A stretch of 33,993 nt of DNA from Bacteroidota bacterium (lineage in GTDB: Bacteria > Bacteroidota > Bacteroidia > Cytophagales > Cyclobacteriaceae). The translations under genes and the position numbers were made by a program. Location: assembly GCA_023393375.1 (NCBI GenBank), contig JAEWLI010000240.1, positions 1-33,993 of the forward strand, written 5' to 3'. This document shows, piece after piece, positions 15,982 through 24,813 of the stretch. Positions within the stretch are counted from its first letter, which is position 1. Each line of letters opens with the position of its first letter. A model generated the notes under the pieces. It was given only the letters and a program-made list of their open reading frames with translations, was not told the DNA's origin and did not search any database.

Positions 15982-16437
15982 ATGGCAAAAATCAATATCT
16001 ATACCTCAAGTTATTTTGAAGGCGTATTTAAAATTTTTGGGTATATCCTGATCCCTGTTACTATTGTTATGATTCCCGTAAACCCAGTAATTGGCGTGGT
16101 TACCGGATTGCTTTCTATCCTTATTTTAACCACCTGGTACAAACTAAAGGTGGATAATTCCACCCATACCTTCAAAGAATATTTATGGATCCTGGGATTC
16201 GAAAATGGCGATTCACAATCATTTCAAAAAGCTACTAGTGTTTATGTAAAGCCCGAAAAATATGTACAAAAGGTAAGTTCGTGGGTAAGCTCCAGAGAAT
16301 ACCGCTTCACCGTTTATGCAGTGTACATCATGATTGACAATCAAGAGATTTTTGTCGGGGAATTTAAAACCAAAGATCCTGCAATTGATAGGGCACGAAT
16401 GATTTCTGGTAAAATGGATATCCCATATTACGGTTGA
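15982..16437 (+). CDS. Small membrane protein of unknown function
   Basis: 151 residues. One hydrophobic block at about 12-50 (FGYILIPVTIVMIPVNPVIG, then VVTGLLSILILTTWYKL) forms two closely spaced membrane segments. A hydrophilic C-terminal domain of about 100 residues, probably cytoplasmic, contains beta-strand-like alternation (YRFTVYAVYIMIDNQEIFVG). It follows the cyclo-ligase by 12 bp and is probably its operon partner. I do not recognise a named family; the layout resembles PH-domain-like bacterial membrane proteins, but that is only an impression. Confidence 0.78.
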   Translation: MAKINIYTSSYFEGVFKIFGYILIPVTIVMIPVNPVIGVVTGLLSILILTTWYKLKVDNSTHTFKEYLWILGFENGDSQSFQKATSVYVKPEKYVQKVSSWVSSREYRFTVYAVYIMIDNQEIFVGEFKTKDPAIDRARMISGKMDIPYYG

Positions 16438-16457
16438 AGATAATATCGGTTCGCTTT

Positions 16458-18242
16458 TTAAATTAATCCGTAAAAAAAAGGGATCAGGAAAGTGGCCATG
16501 AGCCAAAATAAGAGATTAAACCCTACACCTACTTTGGTGAAATCGAGGAATTTATAACCCCCTACGCCATACACCATTGTATTGGTCTGATATCCCACAG
16601 GCGTCATAAAACTGGCTGAAGCACCTATAGCCACAGCAACAATAAATGGCATTGGCGATAACTCCATTTGTTCGGCAGTAGATATAGCAATGGGGGCCAG
16701 TAATGCAGCACTGGCATTATTCGACATCATTTCTGTCAATAGTGAAGTCAATAAATACAATCCAGAAATGATGGCAATTGGTCCCAATGGCCCAGCCACA
16801 TCAATCATCGTATTGGCTACAATAGCCGATAAGCCTGTTGTTTCCATAGCTACTCCCAGACTTAATGCCCCAGCCAATAAGAATATAACTTTCCAGTCGA
16901 TCACATCATAAACTTCTTTTATGGGTATACAACCTGAGATTATCAAAATTGTGGATGCTATAAGAGTACCTCCCAATACATTTAGTACTTCAAAAGTAGA
17001 GAGCAGTATTACCCCCAATAAGCTGGCAATGACGATAGTAAAATTTCTCCAATTGATAATATTGTTTTTATGTTCGGTAAGTAAAACAAATGGTTGATTT
17101 TGTTGATATTCTTCCTCCCTTAATTTATCAAGCCGGTTGTTTTTTATTTCTACCAAAACGATGTCACCAGATTTTAATAGTGTATTCATTAGACGATCGT
17201 GTATTATATCTTCCCGGTGTTTAATGGCGAGTGGAATTGCCCTGAAACGTTGCCTGAAATTTACCTCTTGCATGGTTTTTCCTTCAAAACGTGAATTGGA
17301 CGTGATAATCAACTCTACTAGAGAGGTGTCTTTTGAAGAAAAATGATAATCACTGACTTTTAAGGTGGGTTTTACATTTATATCCAGCTGATCTTTTAAT
17401 TTCTGCAATTGCTCCACGTTACTTCTAACCTTGATAAAATCACCGTTTTTCAGAATAAAATCACCTGCTGGTACAGAAAAAACCTCATTATTTCGGTGAA
17501 CCTCCAAAATATCCATTCCATAGTCCTTCACAATATGCGCATCCCTGATCATTTTATTTGCTGATTTGGAATCAGCCAAAAGTTCAATCTCTGTAATATA
17601 ATCCCGGAGATGATATTTGCCATTGTCTTCATCTGTTCTATCGGGAAGTAACTTTCTGCCCACAAGAAGCATATAAATCATACCGGCAATTAGCATTGAA
17701 ACACCAATCGGTGCAAGTGTGAACATGCCAAATCCAGGTAAACCACTTTGACGGGCCACTCCATCTACCAATACGTTGGTAGATGTACCAATCAAGGTAC
17801 ACATACCCCCAAATATTGAAGCATAAGAAAGTGGGATCAGCAATTTACTTGCTGAAAAACCTGCTTCTTTGGCCGTTTTGAGAATTATGGGGATGAAAAG
17901 TGCAACAATGGGGGTATTATTGATAAATGCTGAAACGAGAGCCACTGATAACATCATGGCCATTAGCCCGACTGCATAATTTTTCTTATACATTTTAGCA
18001 AAAAAACTACCCACACGGTTTAATGCACCTGTTCTTAAAAGAGCAGCACTTAAAATAAACATGAACAATACCGTGACTGTAGCAGTATTACTAAAACCGG
18101 CAACAGCTTCACCTGGAGATAGAATTCCCAATATAATTAAGGCACACATGATCAGAAGGGCCACAACATCTACCCGGATCCATTCTGATATAAATAATAC
18201 AAGGGCTCCTGCTAATATTAACGCAAGTATAATAGCATCCAT
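16458..18242 (-). CDS. SLC13/DASS-family anion permease with two TrkA-C (RCK_C) domains
   Basis: 594 residues from ATG 18242 (MDAIILALILAGALVLF). N-terminal membrane segments run to about residue 200 and include the conserved NNTPIVALFIPI and the LIGTSTNVLVDG loop. Two soluble RCK_C modules follow (about 205-380; DYITEIELL and STLVELIITSNSRFEGKTMQ type repeats). The C-terminal membrane half carries a second SNNASAALLAPIA and GYQTNTMVYG. The symmetrical T/N motifs mark sodium- or proton-coupled divalent anion symporters (sulfate, dicarboxylate); the substrate is not readable. TrkA-C domains suggest ligand gating. The frame extends 7 codons to a TTG in a GATTTTTG context, which is less likely as a start. 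Confidence 0.92.
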   Translation of the reverse strand: MDAIILALILAGALVLFISEWIRVDVVALLIMCALIILGILSPGEAVAGFSNTATVTVLFMFILSAALLRTGALNRVGSFFAKMYKKNYAVGLMAMMLSVALVSAFINNTPIVALFIPIILKTAKEAGFSASKLLIPLSYASIFGGMCTLIGTSTNVLVDGVARQSGLPGFGMFTLAPIGVSMLIAGMIYMLLVGRKLLPDRTDEDNGKYHLRDYITEIELLADSKSANKMIRDAHIVKDYGMDILEVHRNNEVFSVPAGDFILKNGDFIKVRSNVEQLQKLKDQLDINVKPTLKVSDYHFSSKDTSLVELIITSNSRFEGKTMQEVNFRQRFRAIPLAIKHREDIIHDRLMNTLLKSGDIVLVEIKNNRLDKLREEEYQQNQPFVLLTEHKNNIINWRNFTIVIASLLGVILLSTFEVLNVLGGTLIASTILIISGCIPIKEVYDVIDWKVIFLLAGALSLGVAMETTGLSAIVANTMIDVAGPLGPIAIISGLYLLTSLLTEMMSNNASAALLAPIAISTAEQMELSPMPFIVAVAIGASASFMTPVGYQTNTMVYGVGGYKFLDFTKVGVGFNLLFWLMATFLIPFFYGLI

Positions 18243-18354
18243 AGAAATAATTTCAGCTGGCAAAAATCTATAAAAGCCAACACTCTACCAAATCAATAGG
18301 ATAATTATATTGAAGGAAAGTGCATATTCTGACCGAAATTCAATAGGGGCGGTT

Positions 18355-18492
18355 TTATAAGAGTATGTTGCCACCAAAAAGGAAATACAGAACGAGACCG
18401 ATTATAATCAATGACAAACATCCACAGCCTCCTCGTCCTTTTGTGCTTCTTAATAACTGGCTGGCCAACAAAACCTTAAAAATATTCTTCAT
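18355..18492 (-). CDS. 45-residue membrane protein with a GGCGC motif
   Basis: ATG 18492 to TAA 18355. The first half is amphipathic and basic (MKNIFKVLLASQLLRSTKGR). A tight GGCGC motif follows, then one hydrophobic segment LSLIIIGLVLYFLFGG that would span the membrane. The layout (basic helix, glycine/cysteine turn, single membrane helix, no cleavage site) resembles small Bacteroidota membrane proteins I have seen without a function. It lies between the permease and the Fe-S operon on the same strand but after that operon's terminator, so it is probably separately transcribed. Confidence 0.6.
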   Translation of the reverse strand: MKNIFKVLLASQLLRSTKGRGGCGCLSLIIIGLVLYFLFGGNILL

Positions 18493-18555
18493 ATTTATTA
18501 TGTTTAATAATTAGGGAACACTTCCATTATTATTTTGTTGGGCTGGGAGTGCAGC

Positions 18556-18590
18556 AAAAAAAAGAGGTTTTGATGAAACCTCCTTTTTTT
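18556..18590 (-). terminator. Intrinsic terminator of the nuoE-nuoF-fusion operon
   Basis: The 7-bp stem GAGGTTT / AAACCTC with a 5-nt loop is flanked by A and T runs. On the minus strand the stem is followed by eight T. It lies 20 bp after the fusion gene's stop. Confidence 0.87.
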
Positions 18591-18609
18591 GATGTGATTC
18601 AAAATATTC

Positions 18610-21600
18610 TTATTGTTTAAACTGATTCTTAAAGTATTGGTCAAATTCCTGTGTGATATTATCGCAACCGTGATCAAAATACCTGCTATTCCCCTCAGAG
18701 TGGTTAACTTGTAATTCCGTTTGTTGAACAGAAACAGGCTGTTTTTCATTGGTCATTTTTTCTCTTACATCACCTAATGAATACATTGTGTTTATGCCCC
18801 ATTTATTTAGCAACTCAAAAAGTTGAACATAAGATGGAACGAATTTTTGAAGATTTTCAACACCACTAAATTGTTGTTCTACTCCCTGTGTGTTGGTGTA
18901 TGAACCCCCGGTTTCTACAGGGAAAGAAGCCGGAAGTATGATATCAGCCATTTTTGCAGTTGAAGTCATAAAGTGATCCTGCACTACCAGGAATTTTCCT
19001 TTTAGCCACTGGTCTACTTTCGATTGATCCACAGCACATCCTACAGGATCTTCTCCAAAAATAAACATGTTTTTAAACTGTCCATTTTCCAGCTGATCCA
19101 CTAAATCCCGTACACCTGCATTAATCAACCCATTCGAATTATTCTTATCTTTTAATACCAACAGACATTCTTCAGGGGTTTTTCCACACAACAGCAATAA
19201 ATTGCTCAATTCGTTAATGGCATTGGTGGTCAGATATTTTTCAGAGCATATAATTAAAACATCCTCTTTCGCTACTGAAGAAGCAAATTCTTCTATTTGT
19301 TGGGCTGATGCACCTGCAGATTTAAGGTATTGATCATATGTTACTGAGGAAGAAGATTTATAATTTTTTAACAGATCAGTCAATTCTGATTCTGCAAAGT
19401 GAAGGTTTACCGCTTTTATAAAATCATAATACGAATTTATCTTTGTTGCATGATTAGCTTTATGCAACATGCTACTTTGTGATTTATTGGTAACAAGCTC
19501 AAGAGATGCCTGGCGATGATGCATGGCTTGTTGTACCATGAAACCTGCTACCGCATGATCCTCATTGATTTCAGATCCAATTAAAATAAATTTGCTGGCT
19601 TTTTCGATTTTATCAAGCCCGGCATAATTTATCGGTAAATTGCCTTTTCCAAGCATGCTGAAGCTACCCAAACCGGATGTTCCACTGGCAGAAGCCAATT
19701 TATTTAATAAGAAGATTTCCTCATTGGTTAACCGTGCACCTGCAAAAAATCCATTTTCCGCTGCATTCACCTTTTTTATTTGATCAGTAATGATTTGATA
19801 TGCTTCATCAAAACCTATTTCAATGAATTTATTTCCTTCCCTTATAAGGGGTTTGTTAATACGGGTAGCTTTATTGTTGAGGTAATGATAACCAAATTTG
19901 GGGTATCTGCAAATGTTTCCCTCCGGATTTACCTGTCCTGATCCACCCGTAACTTCCATAAAGAAGCCATTCTTGTGGTGGAGTGTGATTTCACAACCCA
20001 CGGAACAGTAATTACAAATGGTTTTAACCGTATCTTTTTGAACGGGTCCGGGTTTGAAAGGGAAATTTTCAGTAATAGCACCTGTAGGACATGTAGAAAT
20101 ACATAATCCACATGATTCACAATTGGTATCAACAAGAGAACCTCCCAGACTTGGTGCAACAAAGGTATCAAATCCACGGTTCACAAGACCTAATGCACTT
20201 GCTCCTGCAATTTCACTACAAATCCTTACACACCTTGAACAAAGTATACATTTGTTGTTATCAATTTCTATGAAAGGGTGTGAAAAATCTACCCTGAATT
20301 CTTTAAAGTCTCCATGATATTTTTCCTGTTCGGCTTGATATTGGGTAGCATACTTCTTCAAATCACAGGTAAAATAAGCAGAACATCCGCATTCAAGACA
20401 TCTTTGTGTTTCCTCTTGAGCGATTTTCTCATCTGCGTAGCCTAACTCAACTTCTGAAAAGTTTTTACGAGCTTCTGCATCCAGAACTGGCATTTCCTGC
20501 CTTGGTTGAGGGCTAAAACAACCACAATAACTTTCAGCTTCCTGATCCTTGAAGTTATCTTTTTTACTGATAAATTCCTTTTGTGGAATGCTAATGGGCA
20601 AATGTTGAAGAAACTGATGACAACTACGGGCGGCTATTTTAGCTTGTGCTATTGCTTCTATGATTGTAGCTGGTCCAGTGACACCGTCACCAGCTGCAAA
20701 AATTGACGGATTACCGGTTTGTAAAGTTTTTGGATCGGCTTCCAGGTTTCCCCACCGGTTTACTTTTAGTTTTTCTTCCGAATGATTGTTAATGTCATCT
20801 ATAAAGCTCACATCTGTCTTCTGACCAATAGCCGCCAATACATAATCAAGTTCCAATTCAAATTCTGACCCGGGTACTGCTTGCGGGCTTCTTCTGCCTG
20901 ATGCATCAGGTTCACCCAATTGCATTTTTATACAGGTCATGGTTTTCATCAAACCCTGATCATCTTTGTTGATTTTGGTGGGGTTGGTCAGGAACAGATA
21001 TTCCACACCTTCCACTTTCGATTCATGTATCTCAATTGGATTGGCGGGCATTTCCTTTTCTGTACGGCGGTAAATTACGTACACCATTTCTGCTCCACAA
21101 CGAATAGCACTTCGGCAGCAATCCATTGCGGTATTTCCACCGCCAACCACTGCTATTTTCTTTCCGGAAAAGTCAGGACGCTGGCCTGTCATTTCCATAT
21201 TTCTTAAATAATCAATACCTGCCAATACATTGTGGGCATCATCGCCTTCACAACCAACTTTAGTTCCTTTTTGCGAACCAATGGTCAATATTACTGCGTC
21301 ATATTTCTGGTTTAGTTCCTTGTATTTTAGGTTTTTTCCCAGTTTCTGATTGTAATGTATATTTACACCCAATTTCAATATTGATTCCACTTCATTTTGT
21401 AAAAGGTCATTAGGCAAACGATATTCAGGAATGCCATAACGTAACATACCCCCGGCAGCTGGACTGGCTTCAAAAATATCTACCGCATGGCCTTCCTTTC
21501 TCAAGAAATACGCAGAAGAAAGACCACCAGGCCCTGATCCGATAACAGCCACTTTTTTTCCTGTTTCAGGTTTAATTGCAGGGGTAAAAGGGTTCTCAGA

Positions 21601-22143
21601 TCTCAGATCATAATCAGCAGCAAATCGTTTCAGGTAATCAACACCAACTCCAGTGCCTTCACCTAATAAATTTCTTCTACAGGCTACTTCACATGGTCTC
21701 ACGCAAACCCGACCACAGATAGCAGGTAAAGGATTGACTTCTTTTACAAGACCAATGGCTTCATTGTACAACCCTTTTTCAATTAATGAAATATATCCCT
21801 GAACATCCACGCCAGCAGGACAAGTTTGTTTACAGGGTGCTACACAATCCGCATAATGGTTACTAAGTATCAGATCAAGAGCTGTTTTACGTGCTTTTTT
21901 TAATTTCTCATTTTCTGTCTGAATTTTCATGCCTTCGTTTATTCTTGTAGAGCATGAAGATTGTAACCCACGCATTCCCTCTACTTCAACCACGCATACA
22001 TAGCATGATGAATATGGTTCCAATCTGGGATCATGGCAAAGGGTAGGAATTTCAATGCCTTCCCGGCGTGCTACCTGTAATATAGTTTCACCTTTTTTGC
22101 CACTAAATTCCTGACCGTTGATATTTATTTTAATTTCAGACAT
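18610..22143 (-). CDS. Multidomain Fe-S flavoprotein: NuoG-type 2Fe-2S, GltD/NfnB-like FAD module and degenerate molybdopterin domain
   Basis: 1177 residues from ATG 22143 (MSEIKININGQEF); a frame 15 codons longer is open but non-homologous. Domains: NuoG/HydA-type [2Fe-2S] (C36, C47, C50, C64); GltD N-terminal Fe-S domain (H96; C100/C104/C108; C143/C147/C151/C155); FAD Rossmann GSGPGG (202-207), NAD(P) fold VVGGGNTAM (332-340), AAGDGVTGPATIIEA (483-497); Cys-rich linker (540-593); two [4Fe-4S] sites (C632/635/638/642, C675/678/681/685); molybdopterin-type [4Fe-4S] (C710/C713/C717/C745); molybdopterin-oxidoreductase-like region (about 750-1110). The last lacks the Cys/Sec-His segment of formate dehydrogenases (GSFSMLGKGNLPINY occupies that place) and the C-terminal cofactor-binding domain, as in NuoG. 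Likely a soluble NAD(P)H-linked electron-transfer complex with the upstream NuoE/NuoF-like subunits; usually labelled formate dehydrogenase alpha, which I doubt. Confidence 0.85.
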   Translation of the reverse strand: MSEIKININGQEFSGKKGETILQVARREGIEIPTLCHDPRLEPYSSCYVCVVEVEGMRGLQSSCSTRINEGMKIQTENEKLKKARKTALDLILSNHYADCVAPCKQTCPAGVDVQGYISLIEKGLYNEAIGLVKEVNPLPAICGRVCVRPCEVACRRNLLGEGTGVGVDYLKRFAADYDLRSENPFTPAIKPETGKKVAVIGSGPGGLSSAYFLRKEGHAVDIFEASPAAGGMLRYGIPEYRLPNDLLQNEVESILKLGVNIHYNQKLGKNLKYKELNQKYDAVILTIGSQKGTKVGCEGDDAHNVLAGIDYLRNMEMTGQRPDFSGKKIAVVGGGNTAMDCCRSAIRCGAEMVYVIYRRTEKEMPANPIEIHESKVEGVEYLFLTNPTKINKDDQGLMKTMTCIKMQLGEPDASGRRSPQAVPGSEFELELDYVLAAIGQKTDVSFIDDINNHSEEKLKVNRWGNLEADPKTLQTGNPSIFAAGDGVTGPATIIEAIAQAKIAARSCHQFLQHLPISIPQKEFISKKDNFKDQEAESYCGCFSPQPRQEMPVLDAEARKNFSEVELGYADEKIAQEETQRCLECGCSAYFTCDLKKYATQYQAEQEKYHGDFKEFRVDFSHPFIEIDNNKCILCSRCVRICSEIAGASALGLVNRGFDTFVAPSLGGSLVDTNCESCGLCISTCPTGAITENFPFKPGPVQKDTVKTICNYCSVGCEITLHHKNGFFMEVTGGSGQVNPEGNICRYPKFGYHYLNNKATRINKPLIREGNKFIEIGFDEAYQIITDQIKKVNAAENGFFAGARLTNEEIFLLNKLASASGTSGLGSFSMLGKGNLPINYAGLDKIEKASKFILIGSEINEDHAVAGFMVQQAMHHRQASLELVTNKSQSSMLHKANHATKINSYYDFIKAVNLHFAESELTDLLKNYKSSSSVTYDQYLKSAGASAQQIEEFASSVAKEDVLIICSEKYLTTNAINELSNLLLLCGKTPEECLLVLKDKNNSNGLINAGVRDLVDQLENGQFKNMFIFGEDPVGCAVDQSKVDQWLKGKFLVVQDHFMTSTAKMADIILPASFPVETGGSYTNTQGVEQQFSGVENLQKFVPSYVQLFELLNKWGINTMYSLGDVREKMTNEKQPVSVQQTELQVNHSEGNSRYFDHGCDNITQEFDQYFKNQFKQ

Positions 22144-22230
22144 CTTTTTTGATTTTCCAAAGTAACTTTTCTTCTTTAAATAAGCCATTACGGCTGCTAC
22201 TCCATTTATATAATTAATTGCAATCTATCA

Positions 22231-22265
22231 ACTTACTGCTACGAGCTACCAACTACGAACTAATA
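22231..22265. repeat. Short tandem heptamer repeat between the nuoF-like gene and the fusion gene
   Basis: On the plus strand 22238-22258 is three 7-bp units (GCTACGA, GCTACCA, ACTACGA), flanked by two degenerate units (ACTTACT before, ACTAATA after). The last unit overlaps the nuoF-like stop codon. Function unknown; it may be a small intergenic repeat. Confidence 0.55.
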
Positions 22266-24041
22266 AACTTTTATTGCATCAAATTTGCATTTCGCATAAC
22301 AAATCCCACACCGGATACAGTCTTCCTCCACAATGAAATGAGCCTTTTTCTTTTCACCAATGATGGCGTCTACAGAACAGTTGCGCGCACAAACACCACA
22401 CCCATTGCACAATTCCTGAATGACTTCGAAAGTCAATAACTCCTTACAACTTTTAGCCGGACATTTCTTATCATGGATATGGGCTTCATATTCATCCCGG
22501 AAATATTTTATAGTAGTTAAAACAGGATTAGGAGCGGTTTGACCTAATCCACACAGAGAACTGTCTTTGATCTGGTAAGCTAATTCTTCCAGTTTCTCGA
22601 TATCTCCTTCTTCACCTTTCCCTTCTGTTATTCGGGTGAGAATTTCCAACATCCTTTTTGTGCCTATACGACAGAAGGTACATTTTCCACAGGATTCTTT
22701 TTGGGTGAAATCAAGGAAAAAACGCGCCATGTCTACCATACAAGTAGTTTCATCCATTACTACCATCCCTCCGGAGCCCATAATGGCACCTGTAGCATTT
22801 ACAGAATCGTAGTCGACAATGGTTTCACCTAATTGTGCGGGTATACATCCACCGGACGGACCACCAAGCTGAACGGCTTTAAACTTCTTGTCGTCCTGAA
22901 TGCCTCCACCCAGCTTAAAGATGATTTCATTGATAGTAACCCCCATGGGTACTTCCACCAAACCACCTCTTTTTATTTTTCCCGTAAGGGCAAATACCTT
23001 TGTACCTTTACTTTTTTCTGTACCATAATTGGCATAAGCCTTGCCGCCATGGTTAACTATCCAGGGAATATTGGCAAATGTTTCTACATTATTGATATTG
23101 GTGGGTTTGCCCCAAAGACCTGATTCTGCCGGGAACGGTGGACGTTTCCGTGGCATTCCTCTTTCGCCTTCTACCGATGCGATCAATGCAGTTTCTTCAC
23201 CACACACAAATGCTCCCGCCCCTTCTTTTATATATATATCAAAATTAAACCCTGAGATACCTCCGACATTTTTGCCTAAATAACCCTTTTCTCTGGCTTG
23301 TGCCAAAGCAATTTCTAATCTTTTAATAGCTAATGGATATTCAGCCCTACAGTAGATGACGCCTGATGTGGCTTCAATCGCATAAGCTCCAATGATCATT
23401 CCCTCGATAACCGCATGAGGGTCACCTTCCAATAGAGAACGGTCCATAAAAGCACCAGGATCACCTTCATCAGCATTACAAATGATATATTTTTCTGGAG
23501 ATTTATTGTTTCTTGCAAATTTCCACTTCATCCCTGTTGGAAAACCTCCACCACCTCTGCCACGAATTCCGGATTCAAGAATTTCCTGAATTACCTCTTC
23601 TCCGGTCATTGGCTTTGAAGCAATTGCAGCTAAGGCTTTGTATCCATCCCTTGCTTCATATTCTTCGATGATCTCGGGATTAATTTTACCACAATCCCTC
23701 AAAGCAATTTTAACCTGTCCTTTAAAGAAAGTATCATCAACAGTTTCCAGTTGATCAGCATGTACAATCAGGGATTCTACAGGTGTTCCATTTACGATAT
23801 GCTCATTATAAATTTTTAATGCTTTTCTCTCATCAATTTCCCCATACATCCAGGAGCCATTTTCATCGATAATCTCTACCAGTGGTTCTCTGTAACACAT
23901 ACCGATACAACTGGTTCTGTCCAGATCGAAATCGTGGCCATTCGAATCCTTTAATACAGACAATTTATCGAAAACCTTGCGTGCTCCTGCTGCAATTCCA
24001 CAACTGCCCAAACCTACTATTACTTTAGTCTTTACTGTCAT
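22260..24041 (-). CDS. NuoF/HydB-like FMN- and NAD(H)-binding subunit
   Basis: 593 residues, longer than NuoF because of extra domains at both ends. An N-terminal thioredoxin-like domain (about 1-95) has C14, C45 and C49, one Cys fewer than a full 2Fe-2S set. The NuoF core has GRGGGGFPTGMKW (161-173) and ICNADEGDPGAF for FMN/NAD, and the N3-type [4Fe-4S] C451/C454/C457/C497. The C-terminal extension has HIHDKKCPAKSC (521-532, a probable zinc site) and a two-cluster ferredoxin domain (C545/548/551/555, C575/578/581/585). This is the architecture of HydB/HndC-type subunits of soluble bifurcating hydrogenases and related complexes, rather than of respiratory complex I. It begins 12 bp after the NuoE-like gene. 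Confidence 0.92.
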   Translation of the reverse strand: MTVKTKVIVGLGSCGIAAGARKVFDKLSVLKDSNGHDFDLDRTSCIGMCYREPLVEIIDENGSWMYGEIDERKALKIYNEHIVNGTPVESLIVHADQLETVDDTFFKGQVKIALRDCGKINPEIIEEYEARDGYKALAAIASKPMTGEEVIQEILESGIRGRGGGGFPTGMKWKFARNNKSPEKYIICNADEGDPGAFMDRSLLEGDPHAVIEGMIIGAYAIEATSGVIYCRAEYPLAIKRLEIALAQAREKGYLGKNVGGISGFNFDIYIKEGAGAFVCGEETALIASVEGERGMPRKRPPFPAESGLWGKPTNINNVETFANIPWIVNHGGKAYANYGTEKSKGTKVFALTGKIKRGGLVEVPMGVTINEIIFKLGGGIQDDKKFKAVQLGGPSGGCIPAQLGETIVDYDSVNATGAIMGSGGMVVMDETTCMVDMARFFLDFTQKESCGKCTFCRIGTKRMLEILTRITEGKGEEGDIEKLEELAYQIKDSSLCGLGQTAPNPVLTTIKYFRDEYEAHIHDKKCPAKSCKELLTFEVIQELCNGCGVCARNCSVDAIIGEKKKAHFIVEEDCIRCGICYAKCKFDAIKVY

Positions 24042-24053
24042 TTTCTTTTCGAT

Positions 24054-24581
24054 TTAAGCCTTGATCTTTTGAGGACCAGCGATCTCGTTGATTATTTTTG
24101 TGGCGTTTTTCCCTGTTAGTTTGCCATGTGTTTCTTCCCCTATCATCATCACAGGGGCAAGTGAACAACAACCCAGGCATGCTACTGATTCCAGAGTAAA
24201 TATTTTATCGGGAGTAGTTTCACCATCTTTAATTTTCAGTGATTCTTCCAATGATTCTGTAATAGCTGTTGCATTCTGCACATGGCAGGCTGTTCCATGA
24301 CAAACCTTAATAATATTTTTACCAACTGGTTTTAATCTGAATTGGGCATAGAAAGTTGCTACACCGTACATGTCGCTAAGATTAAGACCTGTTTCAGATG
24401 AAAGTTTAAGGAATGCTTCTTTGGGTAGATATCCATAAGTGTTTTGAACCCCCTGAAGTAGAGGAATCATGTTCCCTTTCTTGCCCTTGTATTTAGTAAT
24501 TATGGGATCGATCAGAGATAGGTCTACTGACTCTTCTTTGGAAAGTTTTATCCCATTAACGTGAATTCTTCTAATGCGCAT
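24054..24581 (-). CDS. NuoE/HydC-like thioredoxin-fold [2Fe-2S] subunit
   Basis: 175 residues. The N-terminal helical part (LIDPIITKYKGKKGNMIPLL, then QNTYGYLPKEA) and the C-terminal thioredoxin-like ferredoxin are those of the NuoE 24-kDa family. The [2Fe-2S] ligands are C94 and C99 (KVCHGTACHV) and C135 and C139 (VACLGCCSLAPVM). It passes electrons to or from the NuoF-like subunit. It is the first gene of the three-gene operon; a one-mismatch -7 element, TATCTGTG, lies at 24681-24688, about 100 bp upstream. Confidence 0.94.
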   Translation of the reverse strand: MRIRRIHVNGIKLSKEESVDLSLIDPIITKYKGKKGNMIPLLQGVQNTYGYLPKEAFLKLSSETGLNLSDMYGVATFYAQFRLKPVGKNIIKVCHGTACHVQNATAITESLEESLKIKDGETTPDKIFTLESVACLGCCSLAPVMMIGEETHGKLTGKNATKIINEIAGPQKIKA

Positions 24582-24813
24582 ATTTTTTTTGAATTTTTTG
24601 GTGATTCTGATGTTTTAGAATCCATCCCGGAGTCTTACAAATCGGAATCAGCACTTTTCATTTTCAAGGTTTAAAATTAGCACAGATAGGAATCGTAAAA
24701 AATGAGATTTATCACCTTTTAACCTGAGGGATATTGTATACAATGATATAAGCCTATTTTTTTTTTAAAATACTGTTAATTCAGTAAATCACTTAAAAAA
24801 GCTTAATATTAAA

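Noticed and set aside
18610..22143. Calling the large fusion an active formate dehydrogenase
   Set aside because: No Cys or Sec at the metal-ligand position, no C-terminal molybdopterin-binding domain, and no fdhD or cofactor genes nearby.
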